Below are positions 38,288-47,657 of a stretch of DNA of 64,000 nt, in pieces. Below the pieces are notes generated by a model. That model ran no database searches, had not been told where the DNA came from, and saw nothing but the letters and a program-made list of their open reading frames with translations. Source of the stretch: Methylobacterium organophilum (GTDB taxonomy: Bacteria; Pseudomonadota; Alphaproteobacteria; Rhizobiales; Beijerinckiaceae); contig NZ_BPQV01000004.1 of the NCBI RefSeq assembly GCF_022179465.1, positions 366,849 to 430,848 on the forward strand, written 5' to 3'. The number at the start of each line of letters is the position of its first letter. Within the stretch, counting starts at the first letter, position 1. The translations under genes were made by a program, and so were the position numbers.

Positions 38288-39358
38288 TCACGGGGAGTTG
38301 ATGCCGGCCGGCATCGGGCCTGCGCGCCGATGTCGGCCGGGCAAAGCCGCCTCCAGGGCCTCGCCCAGGGCGTTGAGGGCGAGCAGCGTCACGACGAGGA
38401 AACCGGCCGGGGCGGCGAGCATCCAGGGCGCGGCCTCGATGGACCGGGCGCCCTCGGCGATCAGCACGCCCCAGGAGGTCGCCGGCTCCTGCACCCCCAG
38501 CCCGAGGAAGGACAGGAAGCTCTCGAGCAGGATCACCCGCGGCACGGTGAGGGCCGCGGCCGCCAGAATGGGGCCCAGCGCGTTCGGCACCACGTGGCGG
38601 GCCAGGATGGCCGGCGCCGACAGGCCGAGCGCCCGGGCCGCCCGCACGTAGTCGCGATTCTTGAGGGAGAGGGTCTGGCCGCGCACGATGCGCGCCATGT
38701 CGAGCCATTCCACCGCCGCCACCGCCGCGAGCACGAGCCAGAGCCCGGCCCGGAAGAACACGAGCAGCAGGATCACGAAGAACACGAAGGGCAGGGAATA
38801 GAGGGCGTCGACGACGCGCATCATCGCCGCGTCCACCCCGCCGCCAGCCATGCCGGAGACCGCGCCGTAGGCGACGCCGATCAGCAGGGAGGCCGCGGCG
38901 GCCACGAGGCCGATCAGGAGGGAGATCCGCCCGGCCACGAGGCAGCGGGTCAGGAGATCGCGCCCCACCGTGTCGGTGCCGAGGGGGAAGGAGAGCCGCG
39001 CGATCCCGGCCTCGACCACGCGGGGCGTGCCGTCCGCGCGGCGCTCCACCACTTCCGGCGGCCCGAACAGGGCGGAGCGGGACAGATAGACGAGGCTGCG
39101 CGCATCCACGGACTTGTCCGCGGCGATGGTCAGGCGGACCCGGCCACCGGCCACGGACACATCGTCCAGGGGCAGGCGCATGCGGAAGGCGAGGCGGTCG
39201 ATGGCCGGGTGGATCTCCTCCCGTGTCGGATGCGACGCGAGGCCGGGGCCGATGCGCACGAGGTCCGGGTAGATCCGCTCCGGCGCGTGCCCGGTGAGGA
39301 AGGGGCCGAGCAGGCAGGCAAGCGCGATCGCGATCAGGACGGCGGGGGCGGTTCTCAC
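38288..39358 (-). CDS. Peptide/nickel-type ABC permease, second subunit (OppC-like)
   Basis: This 356-residue inner-membrane permease has an N-terminal membrane anchor, a periplasmic region of about 100 residues, then the permease core with five further segments and the coupling loop RAARALGLSAPAILARHVVPNA near residue 250. The start is GTG 39358, overlapping the stop of the upstream OppB-like gene (GTGA). It is the last gene of the unit OsmC, GlcG/HbpS-like, binding protein, permease, permease. No OppD or OppF ATPase gene follows. Confidence 0.9.
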   Translation of the reverse strand: MRTAPAVLIAIALACLLGPFLTGHAPERIYPDLVRIGPGLASHPTREEIHPAIDRLAFRMRLPLDDVSVAGGRVRLTIAADKSVDARSLVYLSRSALFGPPEVVERRADGTPRVVEAGIARLSFPLGTDTVGRDLLTRCLVAGRISLLIGLVAAAASLLIGVAYGAVSGMAGGGVDAAMMRVVDALYSLPFVFFVILLLVFFRAGLWLVLAAVAAVEWLDMARIVRGQTLSLKNRDYVRAARALGLSAPAILARHVVPNALGPILAAAALTVPRVILLESFLSFLGLGVQEPATSWGVLIAEGARSIEAAPWMLAAPAGFLVVTLLALNALGEALEAALPGRHRRAGPMPAGINSP

Positions 39359-40278
39359 GGCACGCGCCTCTGGCGGGGATCGAGCCAGGCGGCGAGGAGA
39401 TCGGTGGCGATGTTGAGGAGGATGACGAGGCCCGCCACCAGCACCACCGTACCCATCACCAGGGTGTAGTCGCGGTTCAGGGCCCCGTCGACGAAGTAGC
39501 GGCCGATTCCCGGCAGGCCGAAGATGGTCTCGACCACCACGGAGCCGGTGAGCAGGGCCGCCGCCAATGGCCCCAGCAGGGCCAGGACCGGCAGCAGGGC
39601 CGCCCGCAGGGCATGGCGCAGCACCTGCAGGGGCGGCAGGCCCATGGCACGCTGGGTGCGCACATGCGGCTCGGCCAGGGCCTCGACGAGGGCGCCGCGG
39701 GTCAGCCGGGCGAAGACCGCCGCCTGGGGCAGGGCGAGCGTCAGCACCGGCAGGACGAGGTTTGCCGGCGCCCCGCCCTCCCAGCCGCCGACGGGAAGCC
39801 AGCGCAGGGTGAGGCCGAACAGGATCTGGAGGAGCGGCGCCACGACGAAGCTCGGGGCCGCCAACCCGAGCGCCACCAGGAGGCCGACGCCCCGGTCGGC
39901 GAACCGGCCGCGCTGCAGGGCCGCGAGGCTGCCGAGGGCGATCCCCAGAGACAGAGACAGCGCCAGGGCCAGGGCGCCGAGCGTCATCGAGACGGGCAGG
40001 CCGCGGGCGAAGAGATCGGCCACGGTCAGGTCGCGGAAGGAGAAGGAGGGGCCGAAATCCCCCTGCGCCAGGGCGGCGAGGTAGCAGAAGAACTGCTCGG
40101 GCAGGGGTGCGTCGAGGCCGTAGACGCGCCGCAGATTCTCCATCGCTGCCTGGGGCAGGGGCCGCTCCAGGTCGAAGGGGCCGCCGGGGGCGAGGCGGAT
40201 CATGAAGAAGGCGGCCGCGACGACGATCAGGAAGGTCGGAACGCCTTGCGCGAGGCGGCGCAGCAGGAAGCCGGTCAC
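39355..40278 (-). CDS. Peptide/nickel-type ABC permease, first subunit (OppB-like)
   Basis: This 307-residue permease starts with GFLLRRLAQGVPTFLIVV, the typical OppB/DppB N-terminal helix, followed by RLAPGGPFD, and has the coupling loop RAMGLPPLQVLRHALRAALL near residue 195. The start is GTG 40278, overlapping the stop of the binding-protein gene by 4 bases, so translation is coupled. With the OppC-like protein it would form the membrane channel for the binding protein encoded upstream. Confidence 0.9.
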   Translation of the reverse strand: MTGFLLRRLAQGVPTFLIVVAAAFFMIRLAPGGPFDLERPLPQAAMENLRRVYGLDAPLPEQFFCYLAALAQGDFGPSFSFRDLTVADLFARGLPVSMTLGALALALSLSLGIALGSLAALQRGRFADRGVGLLVALGLAAPSFVVAPLLQILFGLTLRWLPVGGWEGGAPANLVLPVLTLALPQAAVFARLTRGALVEALAEPHVRTQRAMGLPPLQVLRHALRAALLPVLALLGPLAAALLTGSVVVETIFGLPGIGRYFVDGALNRDYTLVMGTVVLVAGLVILLNIATDLLAAWLDPRQRRVP

Positions 40279-41867
40279 GGAGTCAGCGACAGGTAGCGGG
40301 TGGGCGCGGCGTTGCGCAGGTTCTGATGGAAGCCGTGCAGGCGGGCCGGGATCAGCGCCTTCGAGCGGTAATGCAGGAGCGGGATCCAGGGCAGCTCGGC
40401 AAGGGCGATCCGCTCCGCGGCGAAAAGCAGGTCCGCGCGCCGGCCCACGTCGCGCTCGGCCGCCCCCTCCGCCAGCAGCCGGTCGTAATCGGCATTCGAC
40501 CAGCGGCCGGGATTGAGCCCGTCATTGCCGGTGCGCAGCAGGAACAGGAAGTTCTGCGGATCGGAATAGTCGGCGTACCAGGAGATCCGGGCGAGATCGA
40601 AATCGCCGCCGTCGCGCAGATAGGCGAAATGGGTCTTCGCGTCGGTAGCGGTGAAGCGCGTCCGGATCCCCAGGCCCCGCCAGAAATCGGCCAGCGCCAC
40701 CGCGGTGTTGCGGTTGTTGTCCGTGACGTTGAACCGGTACTCGAGGTCGAGGGGGTTTCTCTCCCCGAAGCCGGCTTCCGCGAGGAGGCGGCGCGCCTCC
40801 TCCTCCCGGTCGATGGGTAGCGTCTCCCGCCCGGGCAGCTCCGGGGGCGTGCGGTAATGGTCGAGGCCGGGCGGGCAGAGGGAGTAGGCCGGGGCCATGG
40901 TCTCGCCCCAGACCGCCTCCGCCAGGAACTCGCGGTCGATGACGAGGGCGAGGGCCCGGCGCACCCTGGGGTCGTCGAAGGGCTTCTTGCGCGTGTTGAC
41001 GGCGATGGAGAGCACGCCGAGGGCCGGCCCGAGCTTCACCGCGTCGCCGAAGCGGCGCTTGAGCGAGGCCATCTGGTCGCCGGGCAGATCGGACAGGGAA
41101 TCGATCTCGCCGGCGGCGTAGCGGCGCACCGCTGCCCCGAGATCCGGCGTCGGGATGAAGGCGACCTCGCGGATCGCCAGCGCCCCCGCATCCCGGTGAT
41201 GGGGATTCGCCACCAGGGTGATCCGGTCGTTGGGCACCATGTCCCGCAGCGCGTAGGGACCGTTCGAGACGAGGTTGCCCGGCCGGGTGAAGGCGTCGCC
41301 GTAGCGGGCGAGGGAGGGGCGATGCACCGGCAGAGTGGTCTGGTGGGTGAGGAGCTCGAGCAGGTAGGGCACCGGCTCGCCGAGCCGCACCACGACGGTG
41401 GCGGGATCGGGGGCGGCGACGCCGAGGGCTTCGACAGGCTTCTCGCCGCGATTCACCGCGGGGGCTTCGAGGAGGGGATAGAGCACCTCGGCGTATTTCG
41501 CCCCCGTGGCGGGGGAGAGGATACGGCGCAGGGCGAAGACGAAATCCTCGGCGACCACGGGATCGCCGTTCGACCAGCGCCCGTCCGCGCGCAGGCGGAA
41601 GGTGTAGGTGAGCCGGTCCTCGGACACCGCCCAGCGTTCGGCGGCGCCGGGCACGATCCGGCCGAGATTGTCGTAGGTCAGCAGGCCCTCGTAGAGGTCG
41701 CGCAGGAGATGCGCCTCCGCCACCGTCGAGGACTTGTGCGGGTCGAGCGTCTCGGGATCCGCGTCGTTGCCGCGCCGGTAGAGGGTGGTCGAGGCGGCGC
41801 CGGCGGCACGGGGCAGGGCAGGCCAGCAGGCCGCCCCGGCGAGCAGGCGGCGCCGGTCGAGCGCCAT
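40275..41867 (-). CDS. Peptide-type ABC substrate-binding protein (SBP family 5)
   Basis: This 530-residue periplasmic protein has a signal peptide (DRRRLLAGAACWPALP) and a family-5 binding domain: RGNDADPETLDPHKSSTVAEAH at the mature N-terminus, LYEGLLTYDNLGRIVPGAAERW, DRLTYTFRLRADGRWSNGDPV, and LARISWYADYSDPQNFLF near residue 430. These match oligopeptide-binding OppA-like proteins. Its ATG overlaps the stop of the preceding GlcG/HbpS-like gene (ATGA). The ligand, a peptide or other oligomer, cannot be inferred further. Confidence 0.92.
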   Translation of the reverse strand: MALDRRRLLAGAACWPALPRAAGAASTTLYRRGNDADPETLDPHKSSTVAEAHLLRDLYEGLLTYDNLGRIVPGAAERWAVSEDRLTYTFRLRADGRWSNGDPVVAEDFVFALRRILSPATGAKYAEVLYPLLEAPAVNRGEKPVEALGVAAPDPATVVVRLGEPVPYLLELLTHQTTLPVHRPSLARYGDAFTRPGNLVSNGPYALRDMVPNDRITLVANPHHRDAGALAIREVAFIPTPDLGAAVRRYAAGEIDSLSDLPGDQMASLKRRFGDAVKLGPALGVLSIAVNTRKKPFDDPRVRRALALVIDREFLAEAVWGETMAPAYSLCPPGLDHYRTPPELPGRETLPIDREEEARRLLAEAGFGERNPLDLEYRFNVTDNNRNTAVALADFWRGLGIRTRFTATDAKTHFAYLRDGGDFDLARISWYADYSDPQNFLFLLRTGNDGLNPGRWSNADYDRLLAEGAAERDVGRRADLLFAAERIALAELPWIPLLHYRSKALIPARLHGFHQNLRNAAPTRYLSLTP

Positions 41868-42304
41868 CAGGCGCCGGTATCGCCGGAGAAGCCCGCCGCG
41901 GCGATGCCGGCCAGCGCGCAGATCTCGTCGTTGTCGGAGGTGTCGCCGGACACGCCCACCGCCCCGAGGAGCCGGCCCTGCCCGTCGCGGATCAGCACGC
42001 CGCCGGGCACGGGCACGATGCCGTCCGGCCCGACGATCTCGCCGAGCGCGGTGAGGAAATAGGCCTGCTCCTCGGCCCGCTTGTGCAGAGCTCGGGAGCC
42101 GAGGCCGAGGGCGAGGGCGCCATTGGCCTTGCCCCGGGCGATTTCGGTGCGGCGCAGGGAGGTGCCGTCCTCCGCGGCCAGGCATTTGAGGGCGCCGCGG
42201 GCATCGTAGACCACGACTGCGAGCGGCTTGAGGTCGCGCGCGCGGGCCGTGCGCAGGGCCTCCGCGACCAGGGTCTGCGCGGCGGCGAGGGTCAGCTCGG
42301 TCAT
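41867..42304 (-). CDS. GlcG/HbpS family protein
   Basis: This 145-residue protein belongs to the GlcG/HbpS family (heme-degrading or heme-binding-like fold). Visible are the N-terminal helix LAAAQTLVAEALRTAR, the strand LAVVVYDARGALKCLAAEDG, KANGALALGLGSR, and the Gly-rich PVPGGVLIRDGQGRLLGAVGVSG with DNDEICALAG at the end. Family members bind heme or cobalamin or have unclear roles. It is coupled by 4-base overlaps to OsmC upstream and to the binding-protein gene downstream. Confidence 0.85.
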   Translation of the reverse strand: MTELTLAAAQTLVAEALRTARARDLKPLAVVVYDARGALKCLAAEDGTSLRRTEIARGKANGALALGLGSRALHKRAEEQAYFLTALGEIVGPDGIVPVPGGVLIRDGQGRLLGAVGVSGDTSDNDEICALAGIAAAGFSGDTGA

Positions 42305-42792
42305 CGGTTGTCGTCCTCGGGCGGAAGAGCTTCGGAGGCGGGCGCCACCATCACCTCGGTCTTCACCGAATTGGCGATGAAGCAGACCGCATGCGCCTCG
42401 TGATGCAGGTGGTCGAGGGTCTTCGCGTCCGGTGGGGCGCCTGTCCAGGCGATCGCGGGATGGAGCACCACCCGCGTCACCGCCTGCCGGCCCGGCGCGA
42501 TCTCCGCCATCGTGCCCACGGCATGGTCGCGATAGGCCGTGACCATGTAGCCGGCGAGGCGCGCGACATGGAGGAAGCTCAGCATGTGGCAGCTCGACAG
42601 GGCCGCCACCAGCATCTCCTCCGGATCGACCGCCTTCGGATCCGCCCATTTTCCGACCACGTGCGGGGAGGCGGAGCCGGGCACGCTCACGCCGCCATCG
42701 AAGCCGAGGCTGTGGCCGCGGCCGTAGCGGCCAGCCAAGAAATCCTCGCCCTCGGCGAGCGCCCAGGCGATGTCGGCTGTGTAGGTCGCCAT
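42301..42792 (-). CDS. OsmC family protein
   Basis: This 163-residue protein has the OsmC/Ohr fold, a family of peroxide-reducing enzymes with two reactive Cys residues. Both are present: one in AALSSCHMLSFLH and one in AHAVCFIANSVKT. The start GDIAWALAEGEDFL-like region (ADIAWALAEGEDFLAGRY) and LGFDGG then VPGSASPHV fit the YhfA/OsmC branch more than Ohr. It is the first gene of the overlapping five-gene unit ending with the OppC-like permease. The pairing of an OsmC protein with an importer is unusual. Confidence 0.88.
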   Translation of the reverse strand: MATYTADIAWALAEGEDFLAGRYGRGHSLGFDGGVSVPGSASPHVVGKWADPKAVDPEEMLVAALSSCHMLSFLHVARLAGYMVTAYRDHAVGTMAEIAPGRQAVTRVVLHPAIAWTGAPPDAKTLDHLHHEAHAVCFIANSVKTEVMVAPASEALPPEDDNR

Positions 42793-42877
42793 CTTCCCCG
42801 TTCCGGTTCCAGGCGAAGGTACCGGCCCGCCGCAGCGGCAGCAATCGCAAGCGGCGGGTCGTCGCGCCGCGGCTGCG

Positions 42878-44698
42878 CTACGACGTCACCACCGGCTGAG
42901 GCGCCGGGACCTCGGCGGCGGGCAGCCAGATCTCAACGAGGGTGCCGTGGCCGGGGCGGCTGGTGAGGCCGAGCAGGCCGCCGGATTGCCGGGCGAAGCG
43001 GTCGACCATGGCGAGGCCGAGGCCCGAGCCCATTCCCGGCGGCTTCGTGGTGAAGAAGGGCTCGGTCGCCCGCGCCACCGCCTCCGCATCCATGCCGCGC
43101 CCGGTATCCTCCACGCCGACGACGACGTAGCGGCCGGGCCGGATCGCGGCGAGGGCGCCCGGCTTCACGGTCTCGGCCCGGGCGGCGATGTGGACCCGTC
43201 CCCCGTTCGGCATGGCGTCGCGGGCATTGACCACGAGATTGAGGAGCGCCGTCTCCAGGGCATTGGCGTCGGCGAGGGCCGGGGGCAGAGAGCGCGGGCA
43301 GTCGAGGGTGATGCGCACGCCGCTGCCCGCGGCCTGGCCCAGCAGCTCCAGCACGCCGAAGACGAGGCGCGAGACCATGACCGGACCCGCCTCCATCGCC
43401 TGGGGATGGGCGAAGCCGAGCAGGCGCCGGGTCAGGGCGACGCCCCGCTCCGCCCCCTGCGTCGCGGCCAGAACGTAGCCGTCGAGCCGGCCCGGCTCCT
43501 TCGCCCTTCCGTCGTCGAGCCAGCGCCGGGCATTCTCGAGATTCACCAGGACGACGTTGAGCACGGTGTTGAAGTCGTGGGCGATGCCGCCGGTGAGCTG
43601 CCCAAGGGCCTCCATCTTCTGGGCCTGGCGCAGGGCGGCCTCGGCCTTGGCCCGCTCCTCGGCCTCCGCCAGGAGCAGCCGCTGCGCCTCGGCCTCGGCC
43701 CGGGTCTTGGCCAGCGCCAGGCGGGCCAGGGCGAAGAGCGCCAGGCTGGTCAGGGCCGCGATGACGGCGTTCACCGCCACGCCGCGGCGCCAATGCGCGA
43801 GCAGGCCCTCCACCGCCAGACCGACCTCGACATAGGCCGGGTAGCCCTCGACCCGCCGCAGCCCGGCGATGCGCCGGATCCCGTCGGCGTCCGACACCGT
43901 GTCGGCCGTGCCGTCGATGAGGGGCAGGGGACGCTCGAAGGAGGCGGCCAGCCCGTTCACGGCCGGCGCCGCCGCGTAGCTCGGCTCGGGCGCGGCCGGC
44001 GCGGGCGGGATCTGGGCGAGCACCCGTCCGTCGGCGCGGATCAGGGCCACGCGGTCGCTCTTCGAGAGCGCCGCGGTGCGGTAGAAGTCCTGGTAGACGC
44101 TCTGCGACAGCACCACCCCGAGGCCGCCCTGCAGACGGCCGGACGCATCGTGCAGGCCCCGCGCCGCGACCAGAATGACCGCACCGGTGATACGGCTGCG
44201 GAACGGCCGACTGACCACGAGCCCCTGCTTGCCCGACAGCAGCGTCTCGCCGCCCGCGCTCTGCGCCTCGACCATCCGGATGTAATCGCGGTCGCCGACA
44301 TAGGTGCGGGCGGTGGGCATGAAGCGGCTGTGGGCCGCCGTGTTCCAGGACGGATCGTAATAGACCAGCGCATCCGTGCTGCGGACCTCGCCGTCGAGCT
44401 GACTCAGCAGCCGGTGAAGCGGCGCTTCTTCCAGGGGCCTGGGCGCGTCCCTGAGATAGTCTTCGACACGGTTGAAGGTGAGGTTGTAGGTATCGAAGGT
44501 CGTCGTCGCATGCTGCGCCAGCAGGTCGGCGAGTCGGCCGGCCCGGTCTGCCGCGCTCTGCAGAAGAAGCGTGCGGGATTGCAGCGTGACGACGGCCAGC
44601 ACCAGGGCCGGCCCGAGAAACGCGAGGATCGCCAGCAGTTGCAGGTGTCCGACGGCGTCGAGCCAGCGCCGAATACGCTCACTGGCGCGTTCGAACAT
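42878..44698 (-). CDS. Membrane sensor histidine kinase
   Basis: This 606-residue kinase has an N-terminal membrane segment (about 19-42), a large periplasmic sensing region typical of Cache domains (about 45-300), a second membrane segment (about 308-330), a coiled region rich in Ala/Glu, and a kinase core with His374 in LTGGIAHDFNTVLN, the N box LLNLVVNARDAMPNGG, and G boxes VEDTGRGMD and GMGSGLGLAMV. The start ATG 44698 is preferred over the preceding TTG. No response regulator gene is adjacent, so the partner is unknown. The signal is unknown. Confidence 0.9.
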   Translation of the reverse strand: MFERASERIRRWLDAVGHLQLLAILAFLGPALVLAVVTLQSRTLLLQSAADRAGRLADLLAQHATTTFDTYNLTFNRVEDYLRDAPRPLEEAPLHRLLSQLDGEVRSTDALVYYDPSWNTAAHSRFMPTARTYVGDRDYIRMVEAQSAGGETLLSGKQGLVVSRPFRSRITGAVILVAARGLHDASGRLQGGLGVVLSQSVYQDFYRTAALSKSDRVALIRADGRVLAQIPPAPAAPEPSYAAAPAVNGLAASFERPLPLIDGTADTVSDADGIRRIAGLRRVEGYPAYVEVGLAVEGLLAHWRRGVAVNAVIAALTSLALFALARLALAKTRAEAEAQRLLLAEAEERAKAEAALRQAQKMEALGQLTGGIAHDFNTVLNVVLVNLENARRWLDDGRAKEPGRLDGYVLAATQGAERGVALTRRLLGFAHPQAMEAGPVMVSRLVFGVLELLGQAAGSGVRITLDCPRSLPPALADANALETALLNLVVNARDAMPNGGRVHIAARAETVKPGALAAIRPGRYVVVGVEDTGRGMDAEAVARATEPFFTTKPPGMGSGLGLAMVDRFARQSGGLLGLTSRPGHGTLVEIWLPAAEVPAPQPVVTS

Positions 44699-44794
44699 CA
44701 AGTGATCCCGTCTCCCGCGGAATTGTTCGGCGGACCTTGCGCCGGGACATGTCCGGGGATCAAGTCATCTCGGTACACAACCTGACATAGAACT

Positions 44795-45841
44795 TCAGGA
44801 CGGCCGCACCTTTTCCGAGAAGGCGTCGTAGGCGCGCACCACCGCGCCGAGCGCCTCGAAATGCGGCAGGGCGCCGGTCGGCAGCCGCTCCAGCGTCCAG
44901 TTCGGCCGGCCCGCCACGGCGCTGATCCGACGGTAATCGACGAAGTCGCCCCGAGCCCCGCGCAGCATCCAGACCGGCAGTTTCAGGCTCTCGTAGAGAC
45001 GGGTGGTGTCGTCGGGAAAGAGATAGCCCGACAGGAAGGAGAACGGCGCGTGCTCGGCGCCCGGCTGATGGGCGGTGAGCTGGTCGTAGGCGAACAGCCC
45101 CTCGTCGATATCCCGCGAGCCCCAGGTCTTCTCCAGGAAGAAGCGCATGCTCGGCGGACTCACGAGGGCGTCGAAGAGCGGCCGTCCCCAGAGCGGGAAG
45201 GCGGCGAGCTCCCGGGCGATGCGGCGGCCGCGATCCGCGTCGGGCGGTCCCTCTCCGGACAGGCGCTCGTCGAAGCCCACGGGGCTGATCAGGCCCAGCG
45301 TCGCGAACAGGCCCGGGCTCTCCAGGGCGGCCCGGGCGAGATAGGCGCAGGAAAGGGATAGGGCGATCGCGTCGAGGGGGATGCCGCCGTGGCGGCCGGA
45401 GATCTCGGTGGCGGCGATCCGGATCGCATCCACCATCAGCCGGGGCGTGTAAATCCGGTTCGCGCGCTCGGAGAAGCCGAAGCCCGGCAGGTCGAGGGCG
45501 TAGACCGGACGCTCCCGGCGGTAATGCTCGTAGAGCGGCCGGACCTCGTAGGCGCTCGCCGCCGCGTTGACCGAATGGATCAGGAGGAGCGGGCAGCCGG
45601 GCTGCGTGTCCGCGGCATAGAGCCCGAGGCGGCCGACCCGGCTGTGCAAGCGGGTGAGCCGGCCGGACAGGGCCGGATGCAGCGGCCGGGGCCGGTTTTT
45701 CGCGAGATGGCTCCAGGCGATCCAGGCCCCCGCCGCCGCGAGCGGCAGCAGGCCGAGGGCGCCTGCCACGGGCCACGGCCGCAGGCGACCGCCTCCCCCC
45801 TCCCGCATCGCCCCGATCTCTTGCCGCGCGCCCTGTCCCAT
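44795..45841 (-). CDS. Alpha/beta hydrolase with atypical nucleophile elbow
   Basis: This 348-residue protein has an N-terminal membrane anchor (about 25-45: VAGALGLLPLAAAGAWIAW) and an alpha/beta hydrolase domain: PLLLIHSVNAAASAYEV (oxyanion region), VYALDLPGFGFSERANRIYT, and the His-containing LPTGALPHFE near the C-terminus. The usual GxSxG elbow reads LSLSCAYLA, so the Ser sits in a different context. The start ATG 45841 has AGAGG upstream; ATG 45808 is an alternative. The substrate is unknown. It may be a membrane-associated esterase. Confidence 0.8.
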   Translation of the reverse strand: MGQGARQEIGAMREGGGGRLRPWPVAGALGLLPLAAAGAWIAWSHLAKNRPRPLHPALSGRLTRLHSRVGRLGLYAADTQPGCPLLLIHSVNAAASAYEVRPLYEHYRRERPVYALDLPGFGFSERANRIYTPRLMVDAIRIAATEISGRHGGIPLDAIALSLSCAYLARAALESPGLFATLGLISPVGFDERLSGEGPPDADRGRRIARELAAFPLWGRPLFDALVSPPSMRFFLEKTWGSRDIDEGLFAYDQLTAHQPGAEHAPFSFLSGYLFPDDTTRLYESLKLPVWMLRGARGDFVDYRRISAVAGRPNWTLERLPTGALPHFEALGAVVRAYDAFSEKVRPS

Positions 45842-45905
45842 ATCCGCCTCTGCCGGAACCGACCGCGGACAACGCCCCGGAGGCCCGGATGTGCCCGGCC
45901 CGCGG

Positions 45906-46835
45906 TCAGGCCTTCCTGCGGCCGGTGCGCTCCGCGATGAGGATGCCGCCGAGCACGAGGGCGAGCGCCAGGGCCTCGCCCGGTCCGAAGGGCTCGCGGG
46001 CGACGAGCACGGCGAGCAGGGCACCGAAGACGGGGACGAGGTTCACGAACAGGCCGGCGCGGTTCGGCCCGATCAGCTCGACGCCGCGCATGAAGAACAG
46101 CTGGGCGACGAGGGTCGGCCCGACCGCCACGAAGGCGACGATGGCCCAGCCCCAGGGCGTCGGCCAGATCAGGCGGCCGAGCGCCCATTCGGCGGCGAGG
46201 GGCGGCAGGGAGGTCAGGAAGGCCGCCGCCGCCATGGCGGTGAAGAAGGCGACGCCGTCGACCTTCGGCCGGGCCGCGAGCGCCACGGTGTAGCCGGCAT
46301 AGAACAGGCAGGCCACGAGCATGATCAGGTCGCCCTGGTTGAAGGACAGGGTCCTGAGCACGTTCCAATCCCCGTGGGTGGCGGCGACGGCCGCCCCGGC
46401 CAGCGTCACGCAGACGCCGAGCGACTGGCCGAGGCCGACCGGCACCCCGCGCGCGAGGAAATTCATGACGAGGACGAGGACCGGGATGGCCCCCTGGAAC
46501 AGCGCCACGTTGACGGCGCTGGTGTAGTTGCCGGCGAGATAGAACAGGCTCGCGAAGGCGGTATAGCCGACCGCGCCCATGGCGAGGACGTACCGCCAGC
46601 GCCGGGCCAGGGCCTGCCGTTCCGAGACCGCCCGCCGCCCCGCGAACAGCGCGAGCACCGCGAAGCCGATCGCCCAGCGCAGGGTCGTCAGCGCCTGGGG
46701 CGAGACCTGCCCGACCGCCCAGCGGCCGGCCACGGCGTTGCAGCCCCAGAGGAAGGCGGTGAAGGTGAGCAGGAGATAGGCGCGCAGGCGCGCGCGCTCG
46801 GCCGCAGCGGGGGCTTCCACGTCTGGCTGATCCAT
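45906..46835 (-). CDS. EamA-family (DMT) transporter
   Basis: This 309-residue protein has about ten membrane segments in two EamA repeats: LLLTFTAFLWGCNAVAGRW at the start of the first, and GDLIMLVACLFYAGYTVALA at the start of the second, each ending in the typical FLARG-like and LIAERTG-like regions. Such proteins export metabolites or amino acids. The start ATG 46835 gives the normal length; ATG 46883 would add 16 residues. It lies between the hydrolase and trcR, all on the minus strand but with clear gaps. Confidence 0.9.
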   Translation of the reverse strand: MDQPDVEAPAAAERARLRAYLLLTFTAFLWGCNAVAGRWAVGQVSPQALTTLRWAIGFAVLALFAGRRAVSERQALARRWRYVLAMGAVGYTAFASLFYLAGNYTSAVNVALFQGAIPVLVLVMNFLARGVPVGLGQSLGVCVTLAGAAVAATHGDWNVLRTLSFNQGDLIMLVACLFYAGYTVALAARPKVDGVAFFTAMAAAAFLTSLPPLAAEWALGRLIWPTPWGWAIVAFVAVGPTLVAQLFFMRGVELIGPNRAGLFVNLVPVFGALLAVLVAREPFGPGEALALALVLGGILIAERTGRRKA

Positions 46836-46955
46836 TGATCCGCCGAGCGGCCGGAACGCCGGCCGGCCCGGCGCGACATCCATGCCGGCATCTTCGCCGG
46901 CACCCGCAGCGGGAGCCCCCGCCTCGCTCCCCGTCGGAACCGAGGGCTTAAGAAA

Positions 46956-47657
46956 TCAGTCCTCGTCGTCCTCGTCGACGCGCTGCATGCCCTTGAGCTT
47001 GGCGAAGACCGCATCGGCGTTGAGATCGTCCTCGCTCTCCTCGCCCTGCTCAGTCTCGGCTGCGGGCGCCGTGGAGACCTCGGTGGGCAGGAGCGTGGCA
47101 CCGCCCTCGCCGGGCTTGACCGCGGGCCGGTCCTTGGCGGCCCGCTGGACCTCGAAATCGAGGTCGATCTGCGAGCACAGGCCGAGGGTCACCGGATCCA
47201 TCGGCTGCAGGGAGCCGGAATTCCAGTGGGTGCGGTCGCGGATCTGCTGGATCGTCGCCTTGGTGGTGCCGACGAGCCGGATGATCTGTGCGTCCTTGAG
47301 CTCGGGGTGGTTGCGCAGCAGCCAGAGGATGGCGTTCGGCCGGTCCTGGCGGCGGGACAGGGGGGTGTAGCGCGGCCCCTTGGTGGTGCGCTTCACCTCC
47401 GGCAGCTTCACCTTGGAGACGGCGATCTTGAGCCGGTAATGCGGCGACTTCTGCGCCTTCTCGATCTCCTCGCGGGTCAGCTGACCGGTGGTGACCGGAT
47501 CGAGTCCCTTGATGCCGGCCGCGACCTCGCCGTCGGCGATACCCTTCACCTCGAGGGGGTGCAGCTTGCAGAAATCGGCGATCTGCTCGAAGGCGAGGGA
47601 GGTGTTCTCGACCAGCCACACGGCCGTCGCCTTCGGCATCAGGGGACCCTGGGACAT
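46956..47657 (-). CDS. trcR: Cell-cycle transcriptional regulator TrcR (DUF1013)
   Basis: This 233-residue protein matches the alphaproteobacterial DUF1013/TrcR family, linked in related bacteria to cell-cycle transcription. Key stretches are PLMPKATAVWLVENTSLAFE then QIADFCKLHPLEV, and the helix-turn-helix-like PNAILWLLRNHPELKDAQI then IRLVGTTKATIQQIRDR. The C-terminus is acidic and Glu/Asp-rich (SEDDLNADAV, EDDED), typical of the family. ATG 47657 is the family start. It lies next to the LOV-HWE kinase on the same strand with about 200 bases between. Confidence 0.9.
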   Translation of the reverse strand: MSQGPLMPKATAVWLVENTSLAFEQIADFCKLHPLEVKGIADGEVAAGIKGLDPVTTGQLTREEIEKAQKSPHYRLKIAVSKVKLPEVKRTTKGPRYTPLSRRQDRPNAILWLLRNHPELKDAQIIRLVGTTKATIQQIRDRTHWNSGSLQPMDPVTLGLCSQIDLDFEVQRAAKDRPAVKPGEGGATLLPTEVSTAPAAETEQGEESEDDLNADAVFAKLKGMQRVDEDDED

